Positions 1-6,273 are shown, counted from the first letter of the stretch. The stretch: DNA of 7,384 nucleotides from Chloroflexota bacterium (GCA_016210705.1 JACQTR010000124.1:1-7384); one strand, 5' to 3'. Notes: generated by a model from the letters alone, not told the origin. Program-made: numbers and translations.

Positions 1-6
1 CCACTA

Positions 7-35
7 TTGACACCCCAAAATCAGAATGCTAGAGT
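7..35 (+). promoter_or_regulatory. Promoter-like sequence (TTGACA, 17 bp, extended -10)
   Basis: A perfect -35 hexamer TTGACA (7-12) is followed after 17 bp by TAGAGT (30-35), preceded by TGC, which makes an extended -10. The spacing is ideal for the housekeeping sigma factor. No good gene lies directly downstream, so either it drives an unrecognised short transcript or it is a chance match. Confidence 0.35.
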
Positions 36-363
36 TATGTCCCCGCTACCAAAGGGTTTAATAAGCCATGAACACCACCATGAAGTATTTCCTGGAGGCA
101 TATATACCTTCCAAAGGAACTTAATAGACACCAAGCTTCCGCTTTGGTAGGAAGAGCCGCCGTTAAGAAAGAGTACCCAATATGCTGATGGCAACCCGAT
201 TTGTTGTGCTAGAATAAGGTCAGGGCAGCGACTGATCTGAAAGTCGAGCCTCCCTATAAACGTAACCAATCATGCCGCATTAATCATACGCAAGCGTAGA
301 ACCCATGAAAGGGTTGGCTGTTGCGTAAAGTAAGCAAGCAAATTGCAACTCTATTAGAATATT

Positions 364-370
364 GAGGTGA
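364..370 (+). promoter_or_regulatory. Ribosome binding site of the PrsW-type gene
   Basis: GAGGTGA lies 6 nt before the ATG at 377. It supports this start for the membrane protease gene. Confidence 0.7.
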
Positions 371-376
371 AGAGCA

Positions 377-1213
377 ATGGTTCGGATAGTATTATCTTTC
401 ATCAACCACAGATGGTTACAGGTGCTCATCATCGGAGTCATCTTATTTGTGGTAACTGAGCAAGCCCTCAAAATCACTGGCAACCCAAATTTCTTTCCAA
501 CCGTCATAATGATCGGCTCTTTCTCAGCCCCGCTGGCATTTGTCACTTACATGTACGAACGTGAGCGCCGCCAGGATATTGAGAAGCACCCAGTCAGCCC
601 CGTTGCTTCAGTGGCGGCTTGTTTCCTCATCGGAGGCGTTATCGGTGTTACTGTCGCAGGGGTAATCGAATACGCGACGCTACGCGGTCTAAGCACCGTT
701 GGGCTGCTGGGTGTTGGTTTTATAGAGGAAGCAGCGAAGCTAATTTTTCCAATCGCTATATTCTTGCGGGGTACTTATCGATCAGACATAGATGGTATCG
801 TGTTTGGTGTTGCCTCCGGAATGGGCTTTGCCTCCCTTGAAACTATGGGCTATGGATTGGTAAGTTTTATAGTATCGTCGGGAGACTTTAACGTGCTTGA
901 CCAAGTTCTCCTGGTGCGTGGGCTTATATCACCTGTGGGTCATGCTGCGTGGACAGGATTGATTTGTGCTGTGTTGTGGCGGGAACGTACGCGAAAGGGG
1001 CACGCGGTCTTAAATTTGCTCGTCGTTGGGACCTTCGTTTTCGTAGTCGGCTTACATGCGCTATGGAATCTATCAAATGGTTTAGCTGGACATACAACCG
1101 GTAGCCTGATCGTCGCTATGATTGGTAACATCGCTGTCGCTGGAACAAGCTCGACGCTGCTCATGAGGCGAATGTGGCAATCCAGCAGACTCTCACTAGA
1201 GGCTGCTGCCTAG
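377..1213 (+). CDS. PrsW-type intramembrane metalloprotease (CPBP-like)
   Basis: A 278-residue, highly hydrophobic protein with about seven or eight predicted membrane segments (roughly residues 13-33, 39-58, 77-97, 106-130, 141-165, 186-200, 210-230, 243-263). It carries the signature blocks of the PrsW family: EEAAK at 117-121 (the EExxK motif), FASLET at 151-156 (usually FxxxEN), H189 in a GHAAW block and H227 in HALWN. In this family the glutamates and histidines form the metal site inside the membrane. In Bacillus subtilis PrsW starts cleavage of the anti-sigma factor RsiW, but members elsewhere have varied or unknown substrates, and no sigma/anti-sigma pair is visible here. The Asn of FxxxEN is replaced by Thr156 and the last motif ends in Asn231, where HxxxD is common; both glutamates and both histidines are kept, so activity is plausible. 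The start is supported by GAGGTGA 6 nt upstream. It stands alone, followed by a possible terminator and then a tRNA. Confidence 0.8.
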   Translation: MVRIVLSFINHRWLQVLIIGVILFVVTEQALKITGNPNFFPTVIMIGSFSAPLAFVTYMYERERRQDIEKHPVSPVASVAACFLIGGVIGVTVAGVIEYATLRGLSTVGLLGVGFIEEAAKLIFPIAIFLRGTYRSDIDGIVFGVASGMGFASLETMGYGLVSFIVSSGDFNVLDQVLLVRGLISPVGHAAWTGLICAVLWRERTRKGHAVLNLLVVGTFVFVVGLHALWNLSNGLAGHTTGSLIVAMIGNIAVAGTSSTLLMRRMWQSSRLSLEAAA

Positions 1214-1242
1214 ATCGCATAAAATGCCTTCGGTTGACACGT

Positions 1243-1275
1243 ACCCTTGGCCACTAGCGCGCGGGCGGGTTTTTA
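1243..1275 (+). terminator. Possible weak terminator after the PrsW-type gene
   Basis: ACCC (1243-1246) can pair with GGGT (1267-1270) and GCC (1250-1252) with GGC (1264-1266), giving a GC-rich but bulged hairpin followed by TTTTAT. The stem is imperfect, so the call rests mostly on its position 30 bp after the stop codon. Confidence 0.35.
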
Positions 1276-1296
1276 TAAGCATCCGCGTCTGCTACC

Positions 1297-1326
1297 TTGA
1301 CAATACCAGCCATCACCCCTCAAAAT
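1297..1326 (+). promoter_or_regulatory. Likely promoter of tRNA-Glu
   Basis: TTGACA (1297-1302) is followed after 18 bp by CAAAAT (1321-1326), which matches four of six -10 positions. Transcription would begin near 1333, about 30 nt before the mature tRNA. The -35 is perfect and the -10 is weak. Confidence 0.4.
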
Positions 1327-1363
1327 AAAGCATCGAGCGGCGGTAAAGGATAACAATATCTAC

Positions 1364-1439
1364 GCCCCCATCGTCTAGAGGCCTAGGACACCACCCTTTC
1401 AAGGTGGCGACAGGGATTCGAATTCCCTTGGGGGCACCA
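1364..1439 (+). tRNA. tRNA-Glu (anticodon UUC)
   Basis: A complete cloverleaf can be folded by eye. The acceptor stem is GCCCCCA (1364-1370) with TGGGGGC (1429-1435), followed by discriminator A1436 and an encoded CCA (1437-1439). The anticodon stem CCACC (1391-1395) pairs with GGTGG (1403-1407) around the loop CTTTCAA, which places anticodon TTC at 1398-1400. The T stem AGGGA/TCCCT encloses TTCGAAT (1417-1423). The D-arm sequence GTCTAGAGGCCTAGGAC closely follows bacterial tRNA-Glu. The discriminator is A; E. coli tRNA-Glu has G. It reads GAA/GAG codons. Confidence 0.96.
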
Positions 1440-1505
1440 AAACTTTTCTCTCAAGCTCCTTAATGGCAAGTAAGAGAGGAAAAAACTGGATAACAAAAAA
1501 ACTTT

Positions 1506-2273
1506 ATGGCTATGCAAAGATTAGAAGCAGAATTGGAGCCTGGTTCGTTAGCTTCCCAGCTAGGCGTTGACCTGTTGGGGGTGGCTGATCTAACTCCTGC
1601 TCAGCCCTTCATCCTAGCTCAATGCGAAAAAGCGCTGAGAAGCCAGGAGAGTGCCCAATTTCTAACCACATTCCCTCGAGCCCTATCCTTAGGCATTCAT
1701 ATCTCTGATGCCCTAGTGGAGCGATTACCAGATAACCGACAAGAGCCTCGCAACCTCAGCCCCTATATCTTTCACATATACAATGTGGTTAATCCCACCC
1801 TTGAGGCCGCGTCCCTTCGGTTAACCCGATGGCTTCAAGGACATAGCTTTAAAGCCCTGCCCTTGCCAGCCTCCTCACCCTGGAATAGGCAAGAGTTGGT
1901 CGCCATCTTCTCTCACAAGCTGGCCGCCCATCTCAGCGGGTTGGGATGGATTGGGAAAAACTCACTGCTCATCACACCCCACTACGGGCCCAGAGTACGC
2001 TGGATCACTGTGCTCACCGATGCCCCTCTGGAAACAGGGACACCCTTGCACAAGAAATGTGGTCGATGCCGAGAGTGCGTAGAGGTTTGCCCTGCAGCAG
2101 CCTTCACCGGCATTGAATTTGACCCCTCCGATCCTCGGGAGGCTCGGTACGATGCCGCCAAATGTAGTCTCTATCTCCTCGGCGACGCTGGTAGCGCCTC
2201 CAGCAGTTCCCATGTATGCGGACTATGTATTGCCGCCTGCCCCGTGGGTAAGCCCTCGTACCGCAAGGTATGA
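1506..2273 (+). CDS. QueG-like double [4Fe-4S] cluster protein
   Basis: A 255-residue soluble protein. The middle block GLGWIGKNSLLI (145-156) is typical of epoxyqueuosine reductase (QueG) and its relatives. The C-terminal third has two ferredoxin-like cluster motifs: C185-x2-C188-x2-C191-x3-C195-P, and C220 with C238-x2-C241-x3-C245-P. QueG is a cobalamin-dependent reductase that makes queuosine from epoxyqueuosine in tRNAs with GUN anticodons and is related to reductive dehalogenases. The protein here is short: it stops just after the second cluster and lacks the C-terminal HEAT-like repeats of full-length QueG, so it may be a compact QueG or a Fe-S redox protein with another substrate. The start is limited by an in-frame TAA at 1491-1493; ATG 1506 and ATG 1512 are both possible and neither has a good ribosome binding site. 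It follows tRNA-Glu by 66 bp and may be read from the same promoter. Confidence 0.72.
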   Translation: MAMQRLEAELEPGSLASQLGVDLLGVADLTPAQPFILAQCEKALRSQESAQFLTTFPRALSLGIHISDALVERLPDNRQEPRNLSPYIFHIYNVVNPTLEAASLRLTRWLQGHSFKALPLPASSPWNRQELVAIFSHKLAAHLSGLGWIGKNSLLITPHYGPRVRWITVLTDAPLETGTPLHKKCGRCRECVEVCPAAAFTGIEFDPSDPREARYDAAKCSLYLLGDAGSASSSSHVCGLCIAACPVGKPSYRKV

Positions 2274-2313
2274 CGAAGGGAACGAGCCCTAAAATCTTTC
2301 ACTACACAAGTTG

Positions 2314-2329
2314 ACCCTTCGCGAAGGGT
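2314..2329. promoter_or_regulatory. Perfect 16-bp palindrome in the SDR leader
   Basis: ACCCTTCGCGAAGGGT equals its own reverse complement. It overlaps a TTGACC (2311-2316) that resembles a -35 element and lies about 50 bp before the SDR start. It could be a dimeric repressor operator or, in RNA, a hairpin with six base pairs and a CGCG loop. No T-run follows, so it is a poor terminator for the preceding gene. Confidence 0.45.
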
Positions 2330-2346
2330 TAATTGAAAGGTATTTA

Positions 2347-2368
2347 CCCCTGATAATTACGAGGGGGG
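2347..2368 (+). promoter_or_regulatory. Ribosome binding site of SDR, within a possible sequestering hairpin
   Basis: AGGGGGG (2362-2368) ends 8 nt before ATG 2377 and decides that start over the TTG frame opening at 2311. CCCCT (2347-2351) is complementary to AGGGG (2362-2366) with a 10-nt loop, so the ribosome binding site could be hidden in a short helix. The ACCC at 2346-2349 could pair instead with GGGT of the upstream palindrome (2326-2329), allowing two alternative folds. Any regulatory use is inference. Confidence 0.4.
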
Positions 2369-2376
2369 AAGAAAAA

Positions 2377-3090
2377 ATGAGTCTAGAAAACAAGATAGCT
2401 ATAATAACCGGCGGCACCGGCGGTTTAGGCAAAGCCATTACCCAGGTCTTTCTGGAAAAGGGAGCGCAGGTTGTATTGCCCTACCGAGATCAGACCTTGA
2501 TGGAAGAGTTCGCCTCTCAGTTGGGCAAACTAAAAGAGCGCCTCGCCCCCATGTTGACCGATGTTACCCACGAGGATGAGGTAAATAAGCTAGTAGCCAA
2601 AACAGTGGAAGATTGGGGAAGGATAGACATTTTGATAAACCTTACTGGAGGATTCAGCGGCGGAACCACCATCGCCGAAACTCCGGAATCCACTTGGAAT
2701 TTTATGATGGACCTCAATCTCAAATCCGTTTTCCTCTGTTCCAAGGCCGTCCTTCCTCAAATGATGGCTCAGCGGTGGGGCAGAATAGTCAATGTATCCT
2801 CGCGCAATGCCCTCCGGATTGGCCCTCGCTCTGGTGCCTACACCGTTTCCAAAGCTGGGGTTATAACCCTTACCCAAGTTATGGCCGAAGAGGCCAAAGA
2901 TTACAATATCTGTGTTAACGCCATCCTGCCCAGTACCATCGATACCGAGGCCAATAGAAAAGTCATGCCCAAAGCCGATTTTTCCCGTTGGGTTAAGCCA
3001 GAGGTTATAGCCCCAGTGATATTTTTCCTAGCCTCCGAGGAGTGCGGGCCCCTAAGCGGCGCCACCATCCCCGTTTACGGGCGAGCCTAG
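2377..3090 (+). CDS. Short-chain dehydrogenase/reductase (SDR, FabG-like)
   Basis: A 237-residue NAD(P)-dependent oxidoreductase with the classical SDR layout. The Rossmann glycine motif is TGGTGGLG at 11-18, the acidic turn after beta-4 is D62-V-T, and the usual NNAG is replaced by NLTG (88-91). The catalytic tetrad is N114, S142, Y155 and K159 (YTVSK). The end, GATIPVYGRA, is typical of FabG-like members. The substrate cannot be told; 3-oxoacyl-ACP reductase and sugar or secondary alcohol dehydrogenases share these features. The start at ATG 2377 is preferred because AGGGGGG precedes it and the glycine motif then falls at the usual distance from the N-terminus; the longer frame from TTG 2311 adds 22 residues with no family match and crosses the palindrome. 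It lies about 100 bp after the QueG-like gene and only 27 bp before the deacetylase, so cotranscription with the latter is likely. Confidence 0.85.
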   Translation: MSLENKIAIITGGTGGLGKAITQVFLEKGAQVVLPYRDQTLMEEFASQLGKLKERLAPMLTDVTHEDEVNKLVAKTVEDWGRIDILINLTGGFSGGTTIAETPESTWNFMMDLNLKSVFLCSKAVLPQMMAQRWGRIVNVSSRNALRIGPRSGAYTVSKAGVITLTQVMAEEAKDYNICVNAILPSTIDTEANRKVMPKADFSRWVKPEVIAPVIFFLASEECGPLSGATIPVYGRA

Positions 3091-3117
3091 AAAACCGCTG
3101 GATACCAAAGCTGGTTG

Positions 3118-3918
3118 ATGGCTCTTTTAGGCTCATATAGGTTTATGCTACTAAAAATAGTCCCGTTTTTCTTGGCTGTCTCCATGGCGTGCGCCAGGAG
3201 CAGCACTCCACCCCCACCGCAAAGCCCGTCGCCAATTCTCTCCCCTAGCCCAGCGGCCAGTCCAACGCCCTTACCCTCCACGCCCACCCCTTTACCTACC
3301 ACCACTCATGGCTCACCCCACCTGCTGATCCGCGGCCCCAAGGGGACCCATTTCATCGCCTTAACCTTCGATTTTGGAGGGAAAGAAAAGGGGACCACCG
3401 AGGAACTGCTCCGTATCCTAAGAGAACACTCTCTAAAAGCCACCTTTTTCCTGACCGGGCAATGGATTGAGGCTAACCTCGAACTAACCCGTCAAATGGT
3501 AGCAGAGGGCCACGAGGTGGGAAATCACTCCTTCGACCATCCCGATTTTACCCGCATCAGCCGGGCCGAGATGATAGGGCAAGTGAAACAAACCGAAAAG
3601 AGCTTTTCACGCCTAACAGGAACCGCCATGAGGCCCTATTTCAGACCCCCTTTTGGGGCCTACAACCAGGAGGTACTAGAAACCCTGGCAAGTCTCGGAT
3701 ACAGGGTTGTTTATTGGAGTCTGGATTCATCCGATTGGCGACCCGAGACTACCGCTGATAGTGTCAGCGAGCGGGTAACAAAAAATGTCCAAGGGGGCGA
3801 TATCGTAGTTTTCCACGGCTACATAGCCAAAACTACCCAAGCTTTACCTCAAATCATAGCATACCTGGAGGCCTCGGGCCACCAGCTAGTGCCTCTTTCA
3901 CAGTTGGGTGAACCATAA
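3118..3918 (+). CDS. Exported polysaccharide deacetylase (NodB fold), altered motif 1
   Basis: About 266 residues. A hydrophobic N-terminal segment (about 10-24) ends at C25 (VSMAC), which suggests export and perhaps lipidation, although the lipobox is not canonical. A Pro/Ser/Thr-rich linker (28-67) follows, then a NodB domain (about 78-263). Visible motifs are TFDFGG (83-88), HSFDHP (137-142), RPPFG (176-180), DW at 206-207 and FHG around H233. This carbohydrate esterase 4 family removes acetyl groups from chitin-type or peptidoglycan sugars with a metal held by one Asp and two His. D85 matches the catalytic base and H137/H141 the metal histidines, but the metal-binding Asp of TFDDG is Phe86 here. 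Activity is therefore uncertain; relatives with other residues at this position exist. The start is unsure: TTG 3115, ATG 3118 or ATG 3145 all keep the signal segment, and none has a strong ribosome binding site. The gene begins 27 bp after SDR. Confidence 0.82.
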   Translation: MALLGSYRFMLLKIVPFFLAVSMACARSSTPPPPQSPSPILSPSPAASPTPLPSTPTPLPTTTHGSPHLLIRGPKGTHFIALTFDFGGKEKGTTEELLRILREHSLKATFFLTGQWIEANLELTRQMVAEGHEVGNHSFDHPDFTRISRAEMIGQVKQTEKSFSRLTGTAMRPYFRPPFGAYNQEVLETLASLGYRVVYWSLDSSDWRPETTADSVSERVTKNVQGGDIVVFHGYIAKTTQALPQIIAYLEASGHQLVPLSQLGEP

Positions 3919-3969
3919 GCCCCTTCCTATTTAAGTCCAAAGAGGTAATCTTAGAAGTTGATGCTGATG

Positions 3970-3978
3970 TGGTATAAT
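3970..3978 (+). promoter_or_regulatory. Extended -10 promoter of the AOR gene
   Basis: TGGTATAAT combines a perfect TATAAT (3973-3978) with TG one base upstream, and TG again at 3968-3969, so the site fits the TRTGnTATAAT extended -10 form. No good -35 sits at 16-18 bp, which extended -10 promoters can tolerate. Transcription would begin near 3985, about 22 nt before the AOR start. Confidence 0.6.
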
Positions 3979-3994
3979 TAGTAGCAAAACGTAT

Positions 3995-4000
3995 GGAGGT
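3995..4000 (+). promoter_or_regulatory. Ribosome binding site of the AOR gene
   Basis: GGAGGT lies 6 nt before ATG 4007, an ideal match and spacing. It fixes the AOR start. Confidence 0.85.
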
Positions 4001-4006
4001 GGTCTC

Positions 4007-5869
4007 ATGGTCGGCGGATATATGGGGAAGATTCTGTACGTTGATCTCGCTTCGGGCAAAATAGAGTATGAGTCCCCTGACGAAAAATTCTATCGAGACT
4101 TTATCGGAGGGTATGGCCTTGGGGCTAGAGTTATCTTTAGCCGCCAAAAGGCTGGAGCAGATCCCTTGGGGCCAGACAATATGTTGGGTTTCATTACTGG
4201 CCCTCTCACCGGAACCCCTGTACCCTTCGGGTCTAGATATACTGTGGTAGGCAAATCACCTCTCACCCAAACTTGGGGCGACGCCAACTCGGGAGGAGAC
4301 TTCGGCCCTCACCTAAAATTCGCTGGTTACGACGCTGTTTTTTTCGCCGGGGTATCGGAGAGACCCGTTTATTTGTTCATCAATGAGCAGAAGGCTGAAC
4401 TGAGGGATGCCAGCCATCTCTGGAACAAAGACAGCAATGAGACCGAGCACGAGCTTTTAGCTGAACTGGGTAGGGACACGCACATCGCCTGTATTGGCCC
4501 CTCAGGGGAGAAGCTGTCTCTGATCTCCGCTATCATGAACAACGAGGGAAGAGCGGCTGCCCGTTCCGGTTTGGCAGCCGTTATGGGCTCTAAGAGGCTC
4601 AAAGCAGTGGCGGTGAAGGGGAACCTGACCGTTCCCTTGGCCGACAGAGAAAAAACGAGCGAACTAAGAAGGAGGCTATTGCAGGAGATACGGGGGCCGG
4701 CAGCCGACCATCGCCGGAGGTATGGCACATCTTCGGCCCTAGTTCCCCTGAACATGTCTGGCGGCACGCCCGTCAAGAATTGGGGAGGCACAGCCGCCAT
4801 AGACTTTCCCAACGCTGAGGCCATTGGCGGCGACATGGTGATAACGTACGAGGTCAAAAAATTCGCCTGTTGGCGCTGTCCCACCCCTTGTGGTGCTATC
4901 TTGGAGATAAAAGAGGGCCCCTATGCTGTGCTGGGACACAAACCAGAGTATGAGACTCTGGCCGCCTTCGGCACCATGTGCTTGAATGACAACGTAGAGT
5001 CGATAATCAAGGCAAATGATATCTGCAACCGCTACGGGCTAGACACCATCTCCACCGGCGCTACCATCGCCTTCGCCATTGAATGCTACGAAAACGGCCT
5101 GATTACCAAAGGGGACACCGAGGGTATCGAGCTAAAGTGGGGCAACCACGCCGCCATCGTCGCTATGACGGAGAAGCTGGCTAAAAGGGAGGGCTTTGGC
5201 GACCTACTCGCCGATGGAGTGAAGAGGGCGGCGGAAAGGATAGGGAAAGGGGCAGACAAATACGCTGTGCACGTTCACGGCCAAGAGCCTCCTATGCACG
5301 ACCCCAAGCTTCGCCCGGGGATAGCCACCACCTATTCGATGGACGCTACCCCCGCTCGACATATGCAAGGTGGTGCCCATATTGTGGAAATGAGGCCAGA
5401 GTCCCAGAAGGGAATAGAGTTTGCACCGCTTCAACGCTATATTTATAGCGGCAAAGGGGATGCTCACAAGAAAATGAGCGCCTTTAAACACATAGTCAAC
5501 TGTAGCGGGCTTTGCATATTTGGTGATATAGCTTCTAATGCCAACGCAATGGTGGAATCCATCAGTACGATCACTGGCTGGAATTACAGCGTGGATGAGC
5601 TCTTAGAAACAGGCGACAGGATCGCTAACCTACGGGTGGCCTTCAATTATCGGGAAGGGCTAAATCCTTTAGAGTTTGATATGCCAACGCGGATGCTGGG
5701 TCAGCCCCCCCTGGAGGTTGGGCCAACAGCAGGGGTAACAGTTGACCTAAAAACCCAAGCAAGGGATTACGTTGAGGCCATGGGATGGGATCCTATCACG
5801 GGCAAGCCCACCGTCAAGACCTTACGCCAGTTGGGCCTTGACGATATGGCTGAGGCCCTGTGGCCCTAG
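4007..5869 (+). CDS. aor: Aldehyde:ferredoxin oxidoreductase (tungsten/Mo-pterin)
   Basis: A 620-residue cytoplasmic enzyme, full length for the family (Pyrococcus furiosus AOR is about 605). It oxidises aldehydes to carboxylates and passes electrons to ferredoxin, using a bis-pterin tungsten (or molybdenum) centre and one [4Fe-4S] cluster; some members run in reverse on acids. The N-terminal domain opens with GGYMGKILYVDL (3-14) and holds pterin-contact stretches such as GDANSGGDFGPHLKFAGYD (91-109). The cluster cysteines are C288-x2-C291-x3-C295 (CWRCPTPC) and C503 (NCSGLC), the same arrangement as in the archaeal enzyme. NRYGLD (341-346) and NCSGLC (498-503) mark the two pterin-binding loops; E314 or E316 and H452 are likely counterparts of active-site residues. 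The aldehyde range cannot be told from the sequence. It has its own extended -10 promoter and a strong ribosome binding site, and is followed after 89 bp by a small four-Cys protein in the same direction. Confidence 0.93.
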   Translation: MVGGYMGKILYVDLASGKIEYESPDEKFYRDFIGGYGLGARVIFSRQKAGADPLGPDNMLGFITGPLTGTPVPFGSRYTVVGKSPLTQTWGDANSGGDFGPHLKFAGYDAVFFAGVSERPVYLFINEQKAELRDASHLWNKDSNETEHELLAELGRDTHIACIGPSGEKLSLISAIMNNEGRAAARSGLAAVMGSKRLKAVAVKGNLTVPLADREKTSELRRRLLQEIRGPAADHRRRYGTSSALVPLNMSGGTPVKNWGGTAAIDFPNAEAIGGDMVITYEVKKFACWRCPTPCGAILEIKEGPYAVLGHKPEYETLAAFGTMCLNDNVESIIKANDICNRYGLDTISTGATIAFAIECYENGLITKGDTEGIELKWGNHAAIVAMTEKLAKREGFGDLLADGVKRAAERIGKGADKYAVHVHGQEPPMHDPKLRPGIATTYSMDATPARHMQGGAHIVEMRPESQKGIEFAPLQRYIYSGKGDAHKKMSAFKHIVNCSGLCIFGDIASNANAMVESISTITGWNYSVDELLETGDRIANLRVAFNYREGLNPLEFDMPTRMLGQPPLEVGPTAGVTVDLKTQARDYVEAMGWDPITGKPTVKTLRQLGLDDMAEALWP

Positions 5870-5958
5870 TCTCAGAGCTAGGTCCATAACCCAGGAGGTT
5901 CTGGCAGTACCAAGGAAGAGAAAGAAAGACTTAAGAAAAATTTTGGAGAGGCTGGTAG
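5870..5958 (+). other. AOR to four-Cys gene spacer, with a start-less ribosome binding site
   Basis: AGGAGG at 5893-5898 is a strong Shine-Dalgarno match, yet no ATG, GTG or TTG follows at a proper distance; only a CTG at 5901 is placed correctly. The AOR frame, after stops at 5867 and 5879, reads on as a Lys/Glu-rich stretch and ends at TGA 5960-5962, overlapping the next gene's start as ATGA. No gene is called here. Confidence 0.35.
5945..5951 (+). promoter_or_regulatory. Ribosome binding site of the four-Cys gene
   Basis: GGAGAGG lies 7 nt before ATG 5959 and supports this start. Confidence 0.7.
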
Positions 5959-6273
5959 ATGAGCGATATTTTAGAAGAAGCTGCGGCCCTGGTACAATGC
6001 AAAGAGTGTCCATGGTACAAGAGCTGCGTAACCCCCATGAAACTGACGGCGGAGGACATACGCCGCCAACTAGCCTCTACTCCGCTTCAGATGCCAGGTG
6101 ACATGCATGCCGAAGGCGCTGCGGGCTGGGGACACTTGCTGGGCGAGTTGGCATCAGCCGCCCAAAACCTTCTCTTGGAGGGATGCCCCATTTTCATCCA
6201 ACGTCTTGGGGCCAGCCCGGAGCTGGCTAATCGGATTAAGAGCTTGATGCAGGCTTGGGGTAGATCAGAATAG
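5959..6273 (+). CDS. Small four-cysteine protein of unknown function
   Basis: A 104-residue soluble protein with no family I can name. The N-terminal part has C14-x2-C17-x5-C23 in the block CKECPWYKSC, and a fourth cysteine, C76, sits in GCPIF. Four such cysteines could bind zinc or a small iron-sulfur cluster, but this is inference. The rest looks helical: residues 30-40 (TAEDIRRQLAS), 56-74, and a C-terminal helix (87-101). It starts from a good ribosome binding site (GGAGAGG, 7 nt upstream), 89 bp after the AOR stop in the same direction, and it is the last gene before the terminator at 6304. It is therefore probably cotranscribed with AOR and might be an electron carrier, an assembly factor or an unrelated passenger. 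The overlapping frame that runs from within the AOR end to 6101 looks like a shadow: it has no ribosome binding site and a composition unlike a folded protein. Confidence 0.75.
   Translation: MSDILEEAAALVQCKECPWYKSCVTPMKLTAEDIRRQLASTPLQMPGDMHAEGAAGWGHLLGELASAAQNLLLEGCPIFIQRLGASPELANRIKSLMQAWGRSE

Larger units (their letters stand above)
1..376. other. Leading intergenic stretch, no convincing gene
   Basis: No reading frame here has family-like features. On the + strand a frame stays open from the window edge to a TAG at 148-150; from the ATG at 37 it would give 37 residues with an HEHHHE run, so it could be the tail of a gene cut by the window edge or chance. A second frame from the ATG at 68 gives only 18 residues. 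Small hairpins are visible at 130-148 (ACCAAGC pairing with GCTTTGGT, one bulge), 287-298 (TACGC/GCGTA) and 300-315 (AACCC/GGGTT); none is followed by a T-run, so they are not obvious terminators. The last part is the leader of the PrsW-type gene. Confidence 0.5.

Noticed and set aside
21..269. 82-residue - strand frame at the left edge
   Set aside because: No ribosome binding site, no family-like motif and a biased Trp/Ser content; it competes with a + strand frame that is equally weak.
1364..1439. tRNA-Glu as an integration (attachment) site for a mobile element
   Set aside because: No integrase gene and no second copy of the tRNA 3' end were seen in the window.
1364..2273. Functional link between the tRNA gene and the QueG-like gene
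   Set aside because: QueG acts on tRNAs with GUN anticodons (Tyr, His, Asn, Asp), not Glu-UUC, so proximity alone is not evidence.
4369..4884. 171-residue - strand frame inside the AOR gene
   Set aside because: It lies wholly antisense to a well-conserved AOR sequence and has no family features; it is a codon-usage shadow.
5772..6101. 109-residue + strand frame bridging AOR and the four-Cys gene
   Set aside because: It overlaps both genes in another frame and has no start signal. The middle part (5901-5960) is mentioned separately because of the nearby ribosome binding site.
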